Source: Odontesthes bonariensis (Eukaryota; Chordata; Actinopteri; Atheriniformes; Atherinopsidae). Taken from it: a stretch of DNA of 64,000 bases. Where the stretch lies: positions 21,004,697 through 21,068,696 of the forward strand of contig NC_134509.1 in the NCBI RefSeq assembly GCF_027942865.1, read 5' to 3'. The stretch's first letter is position 1, and each line of letters opens with the position of its first letter. Shown one piece after another: positions 24,001-35,842 of the stretch. A model generated the notes under the pieces. That model did not search any database and was not told the origin of the DNA. It was given only the letters and a program-made list of their open reading frames with translations. The position numbers and the translations under genes were made by a program.

Positions 24001-27000
24001 AGCTGTGGCTTCTGAGTATCAGTACATGCGGGATCTGTTGACCAGAGAGGAGCTCGACACCGTGAACGCAATGGACCAAGAGGTTGAGAGCGGTCAGACC
24101 AAAATCAGAAGTCTCGTGGCGAAGTTCACTGAGAACGTTGATAACATGAGCAAAGCTAAAGAAGACATCCACAGCCTGCTGAGTCAGAACCAAACGCTGG
24201 GCTTCCTACAGGTGGGACTGCTGAGTATCACTGTGTACAGCTGACGGTACCATAACCTGCTCCCACATGTGCCACAAACACAAGAATCTGGAAAATGTTG
24301 GGAATCTTTGGGACAAAATCCCCATTCTTTGCTAAGAATGCAGAATGTCCTTTAGATACAAGGGTTGGACAAGACGGATGGAAACGCATTAAGTTAATCG
24401 TGTTACCATGTTTCCTTAATTAAAAACTGGGCCTTTTATAACAGCTGGAGGTGTGACCCCCAGAACAGACTGGGCAGGAAGGATAAGAGTAAAAAAAAAA
24501 AAACACTTATCTGATCATTTCAGTGCAGATTTGAAAGATTTTCTTGTACTTGGTTTCACATTTGTCAAAGTAGCTGTACAAATGATCCGGTGCTTGTCAA
24601 GCTAGGGCTTTGTTAGCCTGTTGGCTAATTCGTTTATCCGAGTTTGTGGCACACAGTGTGGTTTTTTTCAACGTGCTCGAGCTAAATTCTGACGGCCTGG
24701 TATCCAACGCTGTTTTAGTAAATAAAATCGTCAGCCGTCCTTTGAGCTAATACGGTAGTTTGTAATGAGTTGGTTCTTCTTTGGCAGCAACAACTGCTTG
24801 AATACATAGAAGAAGACAGTCATTCCAGATGTGGTATGTGAGAATTCTCTTCCATCCCTCAAAGCGGTTCAACACTTTTTGCTCAAACCACGCCAGAGAT
24901 GTTTGATCATGCTAAAATCTGGCCATCATGGAAGCCTCTCCAAGTGGTCCAATCACAGCTGTGCTCTTTATGACACTTCTTAACTATTTTATGTGAAAGA
25001 TGGGACCTTCACTGGGAAGTTCTTAGTCACTCAAAACTGATCAATACTTCTTGAAAGTAACCCAACATTGCAGAGCTGTTACTGGACCAAGAGACCCCCA
25101 CAGCTGCCCAAACCATCAGAGATCCACCTGCATGCTTCCTGGTTGGGGGCAGGGACTCGGTATTAAAGGTTCATGAGTGTCCACCACATATAGGGTCCTC
25201 TGGAAAAGGAAAAAGCATGAAGTATGATTCCTCAGATAACATAACATTCTTCCACTGGCCCCTTGTGCAGCTTCAGTGGTCTTGGCATCACTTTTATGTG
25301 TTGTTCAGCATTGATGGGGGACAGCAAAGGTTTGGCAGTGGTGATCCGTTCCATCGTATCCAACTGCAGTGAGGCTTTGACGTATTGTTTATGTTGATGC
25401 TGGGCTGGTGAGATGTAGGTTTAGCTCTGTAGTCTGACATAAAACTGAAGCTCTGCAGGGATTTTGAGTTGTGCTTGTTCATGCCGCATGGCTCCTGCCA
25501 CTGAGTTCTGCCTTCCATCCTGGTTTTTCCTTGGTTTTGGAATGCCAGCATGGCGTTTGGCACGGTTTCTTTTTGAAATTTTCAGCTCCTGACGCCCCAG
25601 ACGTTGACAGTTCCATTAATTTGCCCTCCTCAGAAGTCAGAAAGGCCCCACATTTTGACGTATACTGATGCACAGATGGGTTGAATGAAACATTGGGATA
25701 TCAGCAGTGCAGGATCTGCGTTTACGTCCAACCGTTGGCCCAAAAAGGGTTCAGAATTTCTGTCCAGCCCTTCTACATATATGCTGTCTACATGAGATCA
25801 GATTACGCATGCTATAAATATGCGTTATAAAATCTTGTTCCATTTAAGAAAACAACTTGGTGTTCCTCCCCTCTCCTCGCAGGTTTCATTCAACCTTCCC
25901 CAAGCCGCAAATTTCGACCCTTACACCCCTCGAATCAACCTGGAATCCAAGAAGGTGATGTCATCAGAGGCCTTCGCCGCTGCCCTGAAGAAGCATCTGA
26001 CGGAGATCTTCAAACAGCCCGTTGAGGCCAGAATACCGATGCTCAAAGCAGGTGGATATCCAGGTAGTTAGAAGTCTGATACTTGGCATTTTTATGATGC
26101 GTTGTCCAATTTTATTGCAGAAGTTAACGCTGACATATTTGCAGATGGTTTCGGAAGGGTTTGAAATGGTTTCCAATCAAAGCAAATAACCCAACAGGTG
26201 CAGTGATTTGCTGTGGTGGGATACTAAAGTAACAATTTGAAGTGATGTGGATAAAAAGATGATGTCGTGACATGTTTTCAGGTGAAAAATCTGTTTTTGG
26301 TCCAGGATATATACCTTTTAACCCTGGAAATTACATGCAGTTTGGTATGTTAATCTGTCAAGCACATGGTTTATGTTTCTAAAGCAAACTTGAGACTTGA
26401 AAGATCAATAGTGAAATGTCTTTTCTTTTGCTTTTCAGAGCCACCTCTCCCAGGGCTTGTGAGGCTCCCAATGCCCCACAATCCAGCTCCTCAGGTCAAA
26501 GCAGGCCAAAAGAAGAAAACACAAAGTAAGAAAATTCTGAGGAACATATTGCATGAACAGAGACTACAGGTTTTTTTTTTTTTTTTTTTTTTTTTAGCCA
26601 GAGTTAGCTGAAACTGATGCATTTGAATGCAGCAATTCCTATTTTCCATTCACACTTGGCTTTAATGTGTGTTGGATGATCCGATCATGGAGACCTCTTC
26701 TAAAGTACTGAGTAAATCTCATAAACTGCATTTAAAAAGGATAATGGTTACAAGAGCACATCCATTCTATAGACATTGTAATAACTCAGCAGTCTATTAT
26801 AACTCTGAGATTGAAAGCTGTCAGCTATAAGCTATGGCTGAGTTAGCCTCTGGACTTGCATGGGGTCTCTGTGGCATCCTTTACTTGTATTGAAGATCTT
26901 AAGCTTCAAAATTACATCCCGCAAACCAATGAGTGGCATCAGCTACCTCCGGCTTTGTGTTCAGTCTATCAAAATGACCCTGGGAGGCGTGTCTCTCATG

Positions 27001-28575
27001 TCTCAGCACTCTGAGTGACCACCCTTACGGTGCGTTCAGACCGGAATCGTTCGCGCGACGTGATTACATACAAAGTCAATGCAAAGACGCGAATAGACGT
27101 GGATTCGAGCTGGCGGCGCGAATGAGGCGAATGAAAAGATGCGAATTCGCGCGAGTTCAGAAAATCCAACTTTGGCGAAATATTCGCGTCACGATAGCCT
27201 ATAAGCGTTGAGATTCTGGACGACAGTGACGTGGAGACAGATGGACAGGCGCTCCGCAGCTGAAATGGAGTCGTGTCTGGGTCAGTGACATCACCGCCTT
27301 CTCCAGGATTTGCATGACGGCCGCTTCCAGCGGTATTTCAGGCTCACCAGGACCCAGTTTGATGACCTGCTCGGGAGGATCGGTGCCGTGATCTCTCGGC
27401 AGGACACCAACTACAGGCGCTCCGCAGCCGCAATCTTCACCGCGACGCAAATACAAGGGCAGGAGGATTTGAGGCGCTAAATGATGCTGAATTGTGTTTT
27501 TTCCAGTGTAGTTTGGTAGTTTTATCTGTTCATGCAAGTTTACATTGTAGTTGCAAAATAAATGTATCATATGTTTGTCTTTAGAAAACCCCAAAAAGCC
27601 TCCCCAGCCCGCTGATGACACTCTGTTGAAAGGAAATTTAGCCAAATCTATGGAGAACCTGTTACAGTTTGGTGGGAAAGACCAACCCAGAGGACATCCT
27701 CCTGCAGCTGAACCCAAAGAGCAGCCAGGTAGATACCAGAGTTAACCATCTTCTGCTACTAACTACTGACCCCAACTTCACTTTGCAACACTTTACACTG
27801 TACAGGCTTTAATGATGGCGCGGTTAGAGTCCAGCTGTCATGTGACGTCTGAGCTGGATCACCAGTTTGATTCATTTTCCTTTTCTTGTAGATAATTCAG
27901 ACATTCCCAAAGAGATAACTTCCTCTGAAAAAAGAAGTGAGCTTCTCAAACGTAAGTGTAGCAGGTGCCTTTGCCTTTTATTTTAAAAACAAATGTGTGT
28001 TCTTGTGATTATTTGAACGGTCTTTGTTTCTTTCGTCCCACTCAGATGGCACTGTGCTCACTTTTGATCCAAGAACAGCCCATAAACGCATCGTGCTGAG
28101 TGAGGGCTTCACCAAGGCCTCTGTGTCGGATGATCATGTAAACTACACCGACTGCCCCGAACGCTTCGCAGTCTGCTCCCAGGTGCTCGCCACCAAGGGT
28201 TTCTCCACAGGGCGCCATTACTGGGAGGCCCGACTGAGCAGCAACAACTTCACTGGAATAGGCTTGGCTTACAGCCGCATGGACCGCAAAGGTCCCACCA
28301 GTCGACTGGGCCGCAACCCTTTGTCCTGGTGTGTTGAGTGGTTCAATGTGAAGCTGTCAGCCTGGCACAACAGCAGTGAGACGGTGCTGGTTAATCCCAA
28401 TCCAAAGCGTGTGGGTGTGCTGTTGGATTGTGAAGAAGGCAGGGTTACGTTCTATAACGTGGCAGACAGGGCGTACCCCTTCCACTCCTTTGAGTTTCCC
28501 TTCACTGAGGCCGTCTATCCGGCCTTCTGGATGTTTTCGAGCGGTTGTTTCATTACTCTGTGCAAGTTGCAGTAG
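21064..28575 (+). CDS. trim25: TRIM25 E3 ubiquitin/ISG15 ligase, complete
   Basis: In mammals TRIM25 is a cytoplasmic E3 ligase that promotes RIG-I antiviral signalling. Exons: 21064-21663, 23752-23847, 23978-24211, 25883-26051, 26282-26344, 26439-26525, 27585-27728, 27892-27951, 28046-28575; all join in phase into 660 residues (human 630). RING at residues 21-58 (CSIC, CGHNFCQDC, CPQC), B-box 1 at 107-134, B-box 2 from about 157, then a coiled coil encoded by exons 2-3. Exons 4-8 form a linker with KAGQKKKTQ, and exon 9 is a PRY-SPRY (B30.2) domain with LTFDPRTAHKR and GRHYWEA. The start is the first of two adjacent ATGs. Exon 4 has a second in-phase donor at 26063 that would add four codons. 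The name is supported by the convergent dgke gene, as in human. Other SPRY-type TRIMs, such as finTRIMs, are the alternative. Confidence 0.9.
22262..23694. mobile_element. hAT-type element with perfect 8-bp target duplication
   Basis: The terminal repeats are TAGGGATGCACCGATC and GATCGGTGCATCCCTA. They are flanked by GTGGAAAC at 22254-22261 and 23695-23702, a perfect 8-bp duplication. It occupies trim25 intron 1. No transposase is recognisable, so it is non-autonomous. It has itself been invaded by the element at 22916-23455. Confidence 0.9.
22916..23455. mobile_element. Nested MITE with 9-bp target duplication (MULE-like?)
   Basis: The ends are TAGCCTGG and CCAGGCTA, flanked by GTGTTGAGG at 22907-22915 and 23456-23464. 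A long internal inverted pair (CCCATGCTGCTTTGCGCGCG near 23060, and its complement near 23419) gives extended hairpin arms. A 9-bp duplication is typical of Mutator-like elements, but the class is inferred. It contains a C-run at about 23329-23345 and an 85-codon open frame with no recognised domain. Confidence 0.75.
24745..25700 (-). pseudogene. Degenerate Tc1-like transposase
   Basis: Translating the complement yields broken pieces of a Tc1 transposase: NVMLSEESYFMLFPFPEDP, where the catalytic Asp has become Glu, followed by a segment ending GGSLMVWAAVG. Stops and frameshifts interrupt it. It lies in the trim25 intron between 24212 and 25882. Terminal repeats could not be placed with confidence. 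Confidence 0.7.
27029..27480 (+). mobile_element. Harbinger-type element remnant
   Basis: The start GGTGCGTTCAGACC is a familiar fish Harbinger end. Near 27330 the translation FQRYFRLTRTQFDDLLGRIG followed by AVISRQDTNYRRS matches the N-terminal part of HARBI1-type transposases. The copy is short and lacks the DDE core. It lies in a trim25 intron. Confidence 0.65.
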
Positions 28576-28621
28576 CACACGCAGCGTGATGGGCGGTCAT
28601 TTCCCCTCATTGCTTCCATTA

Positions 28622-28684
28622 ACAGAGGTGGGTAGAGTAGCCAAAAATTGTACTCAAGTAAAAGTAACTCGTTACTACCCACCT
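28622..28684. mobile_element. About 63-bp hAT-like mini element
   Basis: AGAGGTGGGTAG at the left mirrors CTACCCACCTC at the right, flanked by near-identical CCATTAAC and CCATTAAT. It lies 47 bases after the trim25 stop, hence probably in its 3' UTR. Confidence 0.5.
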
Positions 28685-28978
28685 CGGTCCATTAATAATG
28701 CAAAAGCTGGTTATAAAGCCAGTCTCGGATGTTTGGAAAAACTCAAATTAAAGCGAACATTAACTAAAGAATTTTTTAAAAAGTTAAAGTAATGTCTGAA
28801 AGTGAGACGCAGGCATATATTGTGTGTGGGCTAAATAGGTCAGCACCCCATCAAACTGGTTTTTCAGGTGTGGTCTTTGTTAAACCTGCACACTTAAACT
28901 TGATCGGCATATTTTGCAGTTGTGATGATTCAGGTGAAATGATGATCACCCCAACTACTAAATGTGTTCTGCATACTG

Positions 28979-30228
28979 CTGAGCATGCTTTTTTCTTCTG
29001 AATTTGTTCAAAAGCATGCTCAGCGGTAAAGTTATTGGTTGTTTCGGAGCCGTTAAAACACAAACGCACGCACACATCCCTGCGTGAAAGCACCACCTCA
29101 CTGGATTTGATGTAAAAGTCCATTTTTCTACCACTGGAACATGTGTGTGTGCAGTTTAAACTAACATCCACACTGTCACTGTCTCAGAGGGATGGATCGG
29201 TGCAGAGAAAAACACCTTCACAAGCTTAAAGTCCTCCCTTTTAACATGGATGACTTCTGCATCAGGTGTTTATGTTGGTTTTTGGAGGAATATTCTGCTA
29301 AATATGCCTCTGCAATATTTTGGGTGTTTTTTATTGCATGTATTTGATATTGGCTTTAATGAAGGGAAATATGGGGAAAGATTTTCTTGTTTATCGTGTC
29401 GCTCACAGCACGCTAAGGAGGATGCTAAGAAATTGAAGGTGATGATTCTGTACACTCTGGGAATATTAGCAGACAGATGGATGAAGGCATCGTTGGAGTT
29501 GATGGCATTTTGTCGTAAATGTCTTTAGCTCTTGTTGGTGACTGCGTCGGATGTGCAGCGACTGAATTTGTGGTCATGTGACGGCAAAAGAGAAGCCGAG
29601 ATTGCTTTTCACAGTAAAAGCCGCATGACTAAGTGCTGTTTACATCATGATTATCTTAGAGAGAACTGTTCCTGTCACTTCATGAGAAGAGTTTTAGTTT
29701 TTAAAGCATCATCTCGTGTGCAGAGGGAATAAAAAGCGATCATCCTTTATCCTGATTGGATAAAAGGTTGGGAATTATACTCGGATACAGAGTGTAAGTC
29801 AGCTGGGAGGGTTCTCTCAGTAACAGCTGTAGGGCTGGATCTGATTATGCTACTGTTTCGGAATTTGTCAGGTAGGTAATCATTTTTGGTGATTATGAAC
29901 CGTCTCAGCCCGTGTGCTCGTGACTAAATGCCACGCTTTGGTTCACCTAAAAGCAACACATTTTTTGGTGGTTTTAGGAACTTGGCACGTCTTTTTCACT
30001 GGTTTTTGGTTTTAAAAGGCACCGGGCTACAGTTGCAGTAGGCACACGTCTCTCAGTCTCCAAATTGTACAGTCGGCTTTGGAAAGCGGCAGTACCTGCG
30101 AGTGAGTTGGCGTTTCACGTGTGCAGCGTTGTCGTGGTTACTCAGACAGAGGCTGGGCAGTTTGTGAATTTGGAAGGCAGTATAACTTTCTATCTGTGGA
30201 ACGAAACCCCCTCCCCTGTGACTAAGAG

Positions 30229-30264
<36 letters not shown>

Positions 30265-31912
30265 CCATATCCCGATTAAAAGCTAAACATATGAAACTCT
30301 CATTGTTGACTTCTGCAGCAGGTGAGTTCATGTCGGTGTGGAAAGAAAACAGCAGTGAAGCAGATATTATTACTGTATTTGAAAACCTCTGTGTGGCTGT
30401 AATATTTATTCCGTTGATATGGGAAAAGGTCTGAATTTATCTGGTGGCTTGAACACTTCTTTGTCGTTTTGGATGGTTTCTGCATTTCTTAGCATGAAGG
30501 TTATATTGAGATGAGTGAATATATTGTTTGTGTTTCACAGCCTGAAATGCTCACTTCCTCAGTTCTGTGACTGGTTTGATTGATTAAAACAGAAGTCACA
30601 TAGACTCTGTTTCAATCGTGACTAGACTAGGATCGCTTCTAAGGCATTTTGCTTTAATTGTTGGTCTTAGCGGGGAGATAACGAGGAGAGACGGATTAGA
30701 TGCGCAGCAGTAATCCAGGAACAGATTTTAACCTGGACTGTTATAGAATACTTTTTTTTTTCTTTTCGGTGGTGGCCACGTTACACCAACAAGCCGTCAC
30801 AACACTGTCGGCTTCTCGCTATACGAGGATGAATGATGTTTTGTGTGGCACAGATGCAGTTTAACCGGACCTGTAAGATGTGCTGAGCACACTGGTAGCT
30901 TTAGTTACAGTGACTCAGCAACACTGCAGGCGATGAGGCGGTTGGTTGGTCAGTGTGCAGGCTGATCAATCCAGCTGCTGATGAAAGGTGTTGCATCAAA
31001 AACCGTAACCATTATCGAGTGAAGATCTGTCTGTGCGTATAAACTGTGAGAGCAGCTGTTTTTAATATGGCTGGTCTGAAGCCGCACGGGGAACTCTGCT
31101 GTTATCACTGTTTTCCGTTCATTCTCAGAGTGCTGACCGTTGGATCGGTGCAGACACCATGTCAGCACCTGTTTCCTCTTCATATAAAGCTTAAAACGCA
31201 TTGTTTTAGTGTCTCTTTGTAGATTTAGTGGAACTAATCAGAATGTTGGTTGGTTACAGCTTCTTTTTTCTTGTCTTTAAACTGATTTTTGTTTTTAATA
31301 GTAAGTTTTAAAGCATGCTGGCTCTTTGTAACCTGAGCATCGTCATTATTCAACATTAAAACAAACTTTATTTTGCTTCAGCAATCAGCAGTGTGTTCTT
31401 GCTCATGTTTCTGAATCTATAAATGTAAACAAATGCCATCTAATTAAAGCTTTTCTGTCTGAACCGTTTCATTTATTTGTATTTTTTGTTTTAGAAGCAT
31501 TGCGTGACATCAGCATCTATGAGGAGAAACACATTATTTCAGTGTCAGAAGGATGAAAACATTGTGTAACAGACCAGTAAGAAGTGGCTCTATTAGCAAT
31601 AGTTGAAATGGGTACAGCGCCACCTATCATACAGTGTATGACATGATTTGTGCCTATGATTCCATTCATTCACCGCCATATATCCAAGGATAATTACCTT
31701 TGCTCAAATAAGGAGCAACTCAGTCTTAATTTAGCCAATAATCCGATCATTTCAGTGCCATGTAACCCCACCGACTCATTCACTTATCAGCAGCATGGGA
31801 AGCGGATCAGGTGACAGCGGTTTCTCACCTTCAGCCCCAGTACAGCACAGAGAGCCGGTAGAACCCTCCGCAGAAAGTCAAGCTGTGAACAGGAGAAGCC
31901 TGTTTAAATCAA
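28979..31912. other. Intergenic DNA with a hairpin and a (TA)n tract
   Basis: A perfect inverted repeat GCTGAGCATGCTTTT / AAAAGCATGCTCAGC lies at about 28979-29026 with a short loop. A (TA)n tract follows GTGTGTG at about 30236-30262. The rest shows open frames of at most 106 codons without domains and no recognisable repeat. Confidence 0.55.
29728..29733 (+). terminator. Candidate poly(A) signal of trim25
   Basis: The first clear AATAAA noticed downstream of the trim25 stop, about 1.15 kb away. An earlier ATTAAA near 28749 could also serve. Confidence 0.35.
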
Positions 31913-34325
31913 AATCAAATCAAATCAAATTTATTTATATAGCACATTTCATGTACAAACAGTTCAAAGTGCTTTACATAAAATAAAAGCATTGCAGCAG
32001 GGAGTGCAAGAAGCATTAAAAATACATAAAATAATATAAAGAGAAACAAATAAAATAATTTAAATGAATTTAAAATCAGGCAACAGTCTAGATAAGTTAA
32101 AAGATATTTCATGCATAGACACATGAGAAAAGAAATGTTTTTAACCTGGATTTAAAAATGTCTACATTTGGTGAAAGTTTAATCTCCACTGGCAGTTTGT
32201 TCCACTTATTTGCAGCATAACAGCTAAATGCTGCTTCTCCATGTTTAGTTTGGACTCTGGACTGGACCAGCTGACCTGAGTCCTTGGATCTAAGAGCTCT
32301 GCTGGCTTTATATTCTCTGAACATATCACAGATGTATTTTGGGCCTAAACCATTCTGGGATTTGTAAACCATCAGCAGGCTTTTAAAATCTATTCTGTGA
32401 CTGACTGGAAGCCAGTGTAAAGATTTTAAAACTGGTGTGATGTGTTCAGATCTCTTAGTCCGGGTTAAAACTCTAGCAGCAGCGTTCTGGATGAGCTGCA
32501 GATGTTTAATGCTCTTTTTGGGAAGTCCAGTTAAAAGAGCATTACAGTAATTGAGTCTACTGGAGATGAATGCATGGATGAGTTTCTCCTGGTCTTTTTG
32601 GGAGAGGAAACCTTTAATTCTGTTGATATTTCTGAGGTGGTAAAAAGCTGCCTTGGTGACAGCTTTGATGTGGCTGCTGAAAGTCAGATCTGAGTCTATC
32701 AACACTCCGAGGTTACGAACTTGGTCAGTGATTGTAAGGTCCCGAGTCTCAAGATATGTACCAACGCTGACCCTCTTCTCTTTGCTACCAAACAGAATGA
32801 TCTCAGTTTTGTCTTCATTTAATTGTAGAAAATTCTCTCTCATCCAGGTGTTTATTTCCTCCAGACACTGACACAGTACGTCAGCTGGGCTGCAGTCGTC
32901 CGGTGACAGAGACACATAAAGTTGTGTATCGTCTGCATAACTGTGATAATTGATGTTAAAATTCTGCAATATCTGACCCAAAGGGAGCATATACAAGTTA
33001 AACAGAAGAGGTCCAAGAATTGACCCCTGGGGGACTCCACAAGTCATGGCCACTCGCTCAGATTCATAGCTGCCAATAGTAACAAAATAACTCCGGCCTT
33101 CTAAGTAGGACCTGAACCAGTTAAGGACCGCTCCAGAAAGCCCAACCCAGTTTTCCAGCCTGTGCAACAGGATTCTGTGATCTACAGTATCAAACGCAGC
33201 GCTGAGGTCCAACAGAACCAGGACTGAAACATTACCAGAATCAGTATTCAACCTAATGTCGTTTAACACTTTGACCAGAGCTGTTTCAGTGCTGTGATGA
33301 CGTCTGAAGCCTGATTGAAACTTATCAAGACTTCCACTTTCATTCAGAAAGTCGTTGAGCTGGTTAAATACAACTTTCTCAATAATCTTGGATATAAAAG
33401 AGAGGTTAGAGACAGGTCTGTAGTTGTTCATCATAGAGGCGTCTAGAGTTCTCTTCTTTAGGAGTGGCTTAATGGCAGCTGTCTTTAGTGACTTGGGAAA
33501 AATGCCTGATGCCAGTGAGCTGTTAACTATTCGTAGGAGATCACTTTCTACTGAGGTAAAAACAGTTTTTAAAAAGTCGGATGGTATTATGTCCAGAGAA
33601 CAAGTTGTTGATTTCAGCTGCCGAACTGTTTCCTCTAGGATTTTTAAATTAACAACATTAAATTGTGACATAACGTCAGAGTTATTTCTAGGTTTTAGAC
33701 ACAGATTAGTTTTCTTGTTTGTCTGTGTTGCGTGAATGTTTTGTCTAATTGTTTTGATTTTTTGGCTAAAAAAGTGGGCAAATTCGTTGCATTTCTCTGT
33801 GGAGAGGTCTGGGTTTGACTGTTTAGGAGGATTTGTGAGTTTTTCAACCATAGCAAACAGAGTTCGAGAATTGTTGACATTCTTATTAATCATTTCAGAT
33901 AAATGCAGCTGTCTGGCCTTGCACAGCTCATTGTTATAACTACGCAGGCTTTCTTTATATAGCTCATAGTGAATCTGAAGCTTTGTTTTCCTCCATTTAC
34001 GTTCAGCTTTCCTGCATTCTCTTTTCAGATTTTTGACCGTAGTGGTGTTTCTCCATGGGGTTTTCTGTTTGATCAAGGTGCTCTTGATTCTTATCGGTGC
34101 AACAGCTTCCATTACATTAAAAATTTTCAAGTTAAAATGATCCAGCATTCCTTCAACTGACTCTGCGCTCATTGTTGGTAACATAACTATGGCCTCCCTA
34201 AACTGAGCACTTGTTTTCTCATTGATATACCTCTTCTTAACTGAGAAGCTGGTTGTTAAAGTGTCCAAAGCTTTCCAAACTCCTTCTTCCTTGAACTTTT
34301 TTAAGATTACTTTTATTCTCATGTT
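31913..34325 (-). mobile_element. L2-type LINE, 5'-truncated, with open RT ORF
   Basis: The minus-strand ORF 34322-32109 (737 codons) is uninterrupted. It carries reverse-transcriptase motifs: [51 protein letters not shown] and the catalytic YADDTQ. The C-terminal part has AARVLTRTKRSEHITPVL and LHWLPVSHRIDFK. No apurinic endonuclease domain is present because the copy stops at about 34325. The 3' end, at the left, has an (AAATC)n tail, the mark of L2-like retrotransposition. An intact frame suggests recent insertion. The clade call (L2) is from remembered fish sequences. Confidence 0.88.
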
Positions 34326-34327
34326 AA

Positions 34328-34480
34328 CACGAAATTACAAGGGCACCTCAGCTGTGGCAAGGAGGTGGAATGCTACTCCTCCAGCTGTCAGTCCACCAAT
34401 CTATTTTGAGCGGCGAGAGTGGGAATCGAACCGCTGACCTTCCGGTTATTGGACGACCCACTCTAACCTCTGTATTCCAC
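34328..34480 (-). repeat. tRNA-derived SINE head, antisense
   Basis: The complement contains GGTTAGAGTGGGTCGTCC and the B-box GGTTCGATTCCC. It directly abuts the truncated 5' end of the LINE at 31913-34325. It is a SINE rather than a working tRNA gene. Confidence 0.7.
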
Positions 34481-35024
34481 TTTGGAAAACTAAAAGTGAC
34501 CCTTTGTTATTTTGCTTGATGGCCGCTGGCCCATTTTTGTGGCCTCTTCCACATGACGACATATTAATGTGTATGGCTGAAGTTGAGATCTGTTTTCATC
34601 CCTCAACTGTAGGGGGACCCAAAGAGGAAAGAAATGCCAGATTCTCTGCTGTTATCACAATCATAAAATCCAGAAGATTGTAATTTTAACTCCGTAAACC
34701 AAGTTAACGGCCAATAAAATAACAAAAAGACCTATAAAGGGACCTTTTTTTTATTAGACTGTACAGTTTTATAGTTTTTCATGTAGTCTGAGTCACTGAA
34801 TTAGTGCTCATTGAGAATATCATCAGAATAACTGAATAAAGACATTTTTTATTCTATTTTTGCAGGTTTTTTTGCATCCATTTTATATAATTAAACCAAA
34901 GACTGCGTATTTGCATCAGGATAAATCTGTATTTTGTCTCTGACAGTTGGGTTAGTCACTAAAGTCCCTTTGGCCCAGAGAAGAAATTTAAAAAACGAAA
35001 CTCTGTAGTTACAGACATGTACGG

Positions 35025-35210
35025 AAGAGTATTAGGGCCAGGCATAAGAAAAAATATTTATATTTTGCCTGTAGAGAATAAAGTCGAAATGTCGAGAATA
35101 AAGTAATTAGATGATGGACCAGAGAAGTTAACTTTTTTCTCGAAAATTCGACTTTAATCTCGACAGGCAAAATATTATTATTTTTTCTTATGCCTGGCCC
35201 TAATACTCTT
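35025..35210. mobile_element. 186-bp palindromic MITE
   Basis: The arms read AAGAGTATTAGGGCCAGGC inward from the left and their complement from the right, followed by TAAGAAAAAATA-type sequence and matching GCCTGT/ACAGGC blocks, so nearly the whole element folds on itself. The flanks ACATG and ACATG are a possible target duplication if TACG belongs to the terminal repeat. Confidence 0.75.
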
Positions 35211-35639
35211 ACGTAGACATGAAAGCAAAGTTGTAAATAAATTCATTTTAATTTGATGCGATTTAGACTAATCTCAAAGACTTTATTGTCGACCTTTAAA
35301 CTTTCATCTTTAAACTGAATGCCAACTTTCTTTCTGTCATATCGACATGATTTCTCAACAGCTTTTTCACAACATTTCGACTTTAAGTGGATACGTTTGC
35401 TTTTATTTTGGAAATAAGAGGCGGAAATAATCAGCTTCCTCTATTTTTTCCCCTCAGTGTTTGTAGTCCAAATACTTCTGAGGAGGGGCTTTGTTGTGTC
35501 GTAAGTCTTTGAGTTCCGCTCATCTTTTCCCCACTGGCCTTTGCACACACACACCTCATCTGGCTGCCACTGACAGCTGCCCAGGTAAGGCTTAACCAAT
35601 GACGTCACCGTTATTATCACGTGATTAAATTAGAGACCG

Positions 35640-35695
35640 TCCAGTCTGCAAGATCGCCTTTATTCCGGTTTGCTGGAGTCACGAACACAGCAGAG
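35640..35695 (+). promoter_or_regulatory. Probable 5' noncoding exon of the trim25 paralog
   Basis: The donor CAGCAGAG|gtaagt ends at 35695 and the acceptor ctctgttccag ends at 35831, eleven bases before the ATG at 35843. This is the same arrangement as in trim25 copy 1, but the noncoding exon sequence is different, so the two genes probably have separate promoters. Confidence 0.5.
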
Positions 35696-35842
35696 GTAAG
35701 TGGAACAATCATCGATTAAACTGAATTTAATTAAATTAAATCAGCTGTTCCGGATGTGCGGATGAATTAAACAGCGTTGGTTAGCTTTTCACCGGACACC
35801 GTTAGGCCTAAGTTTCGTTTCTCTGTTCCAGTACATCTGAGG

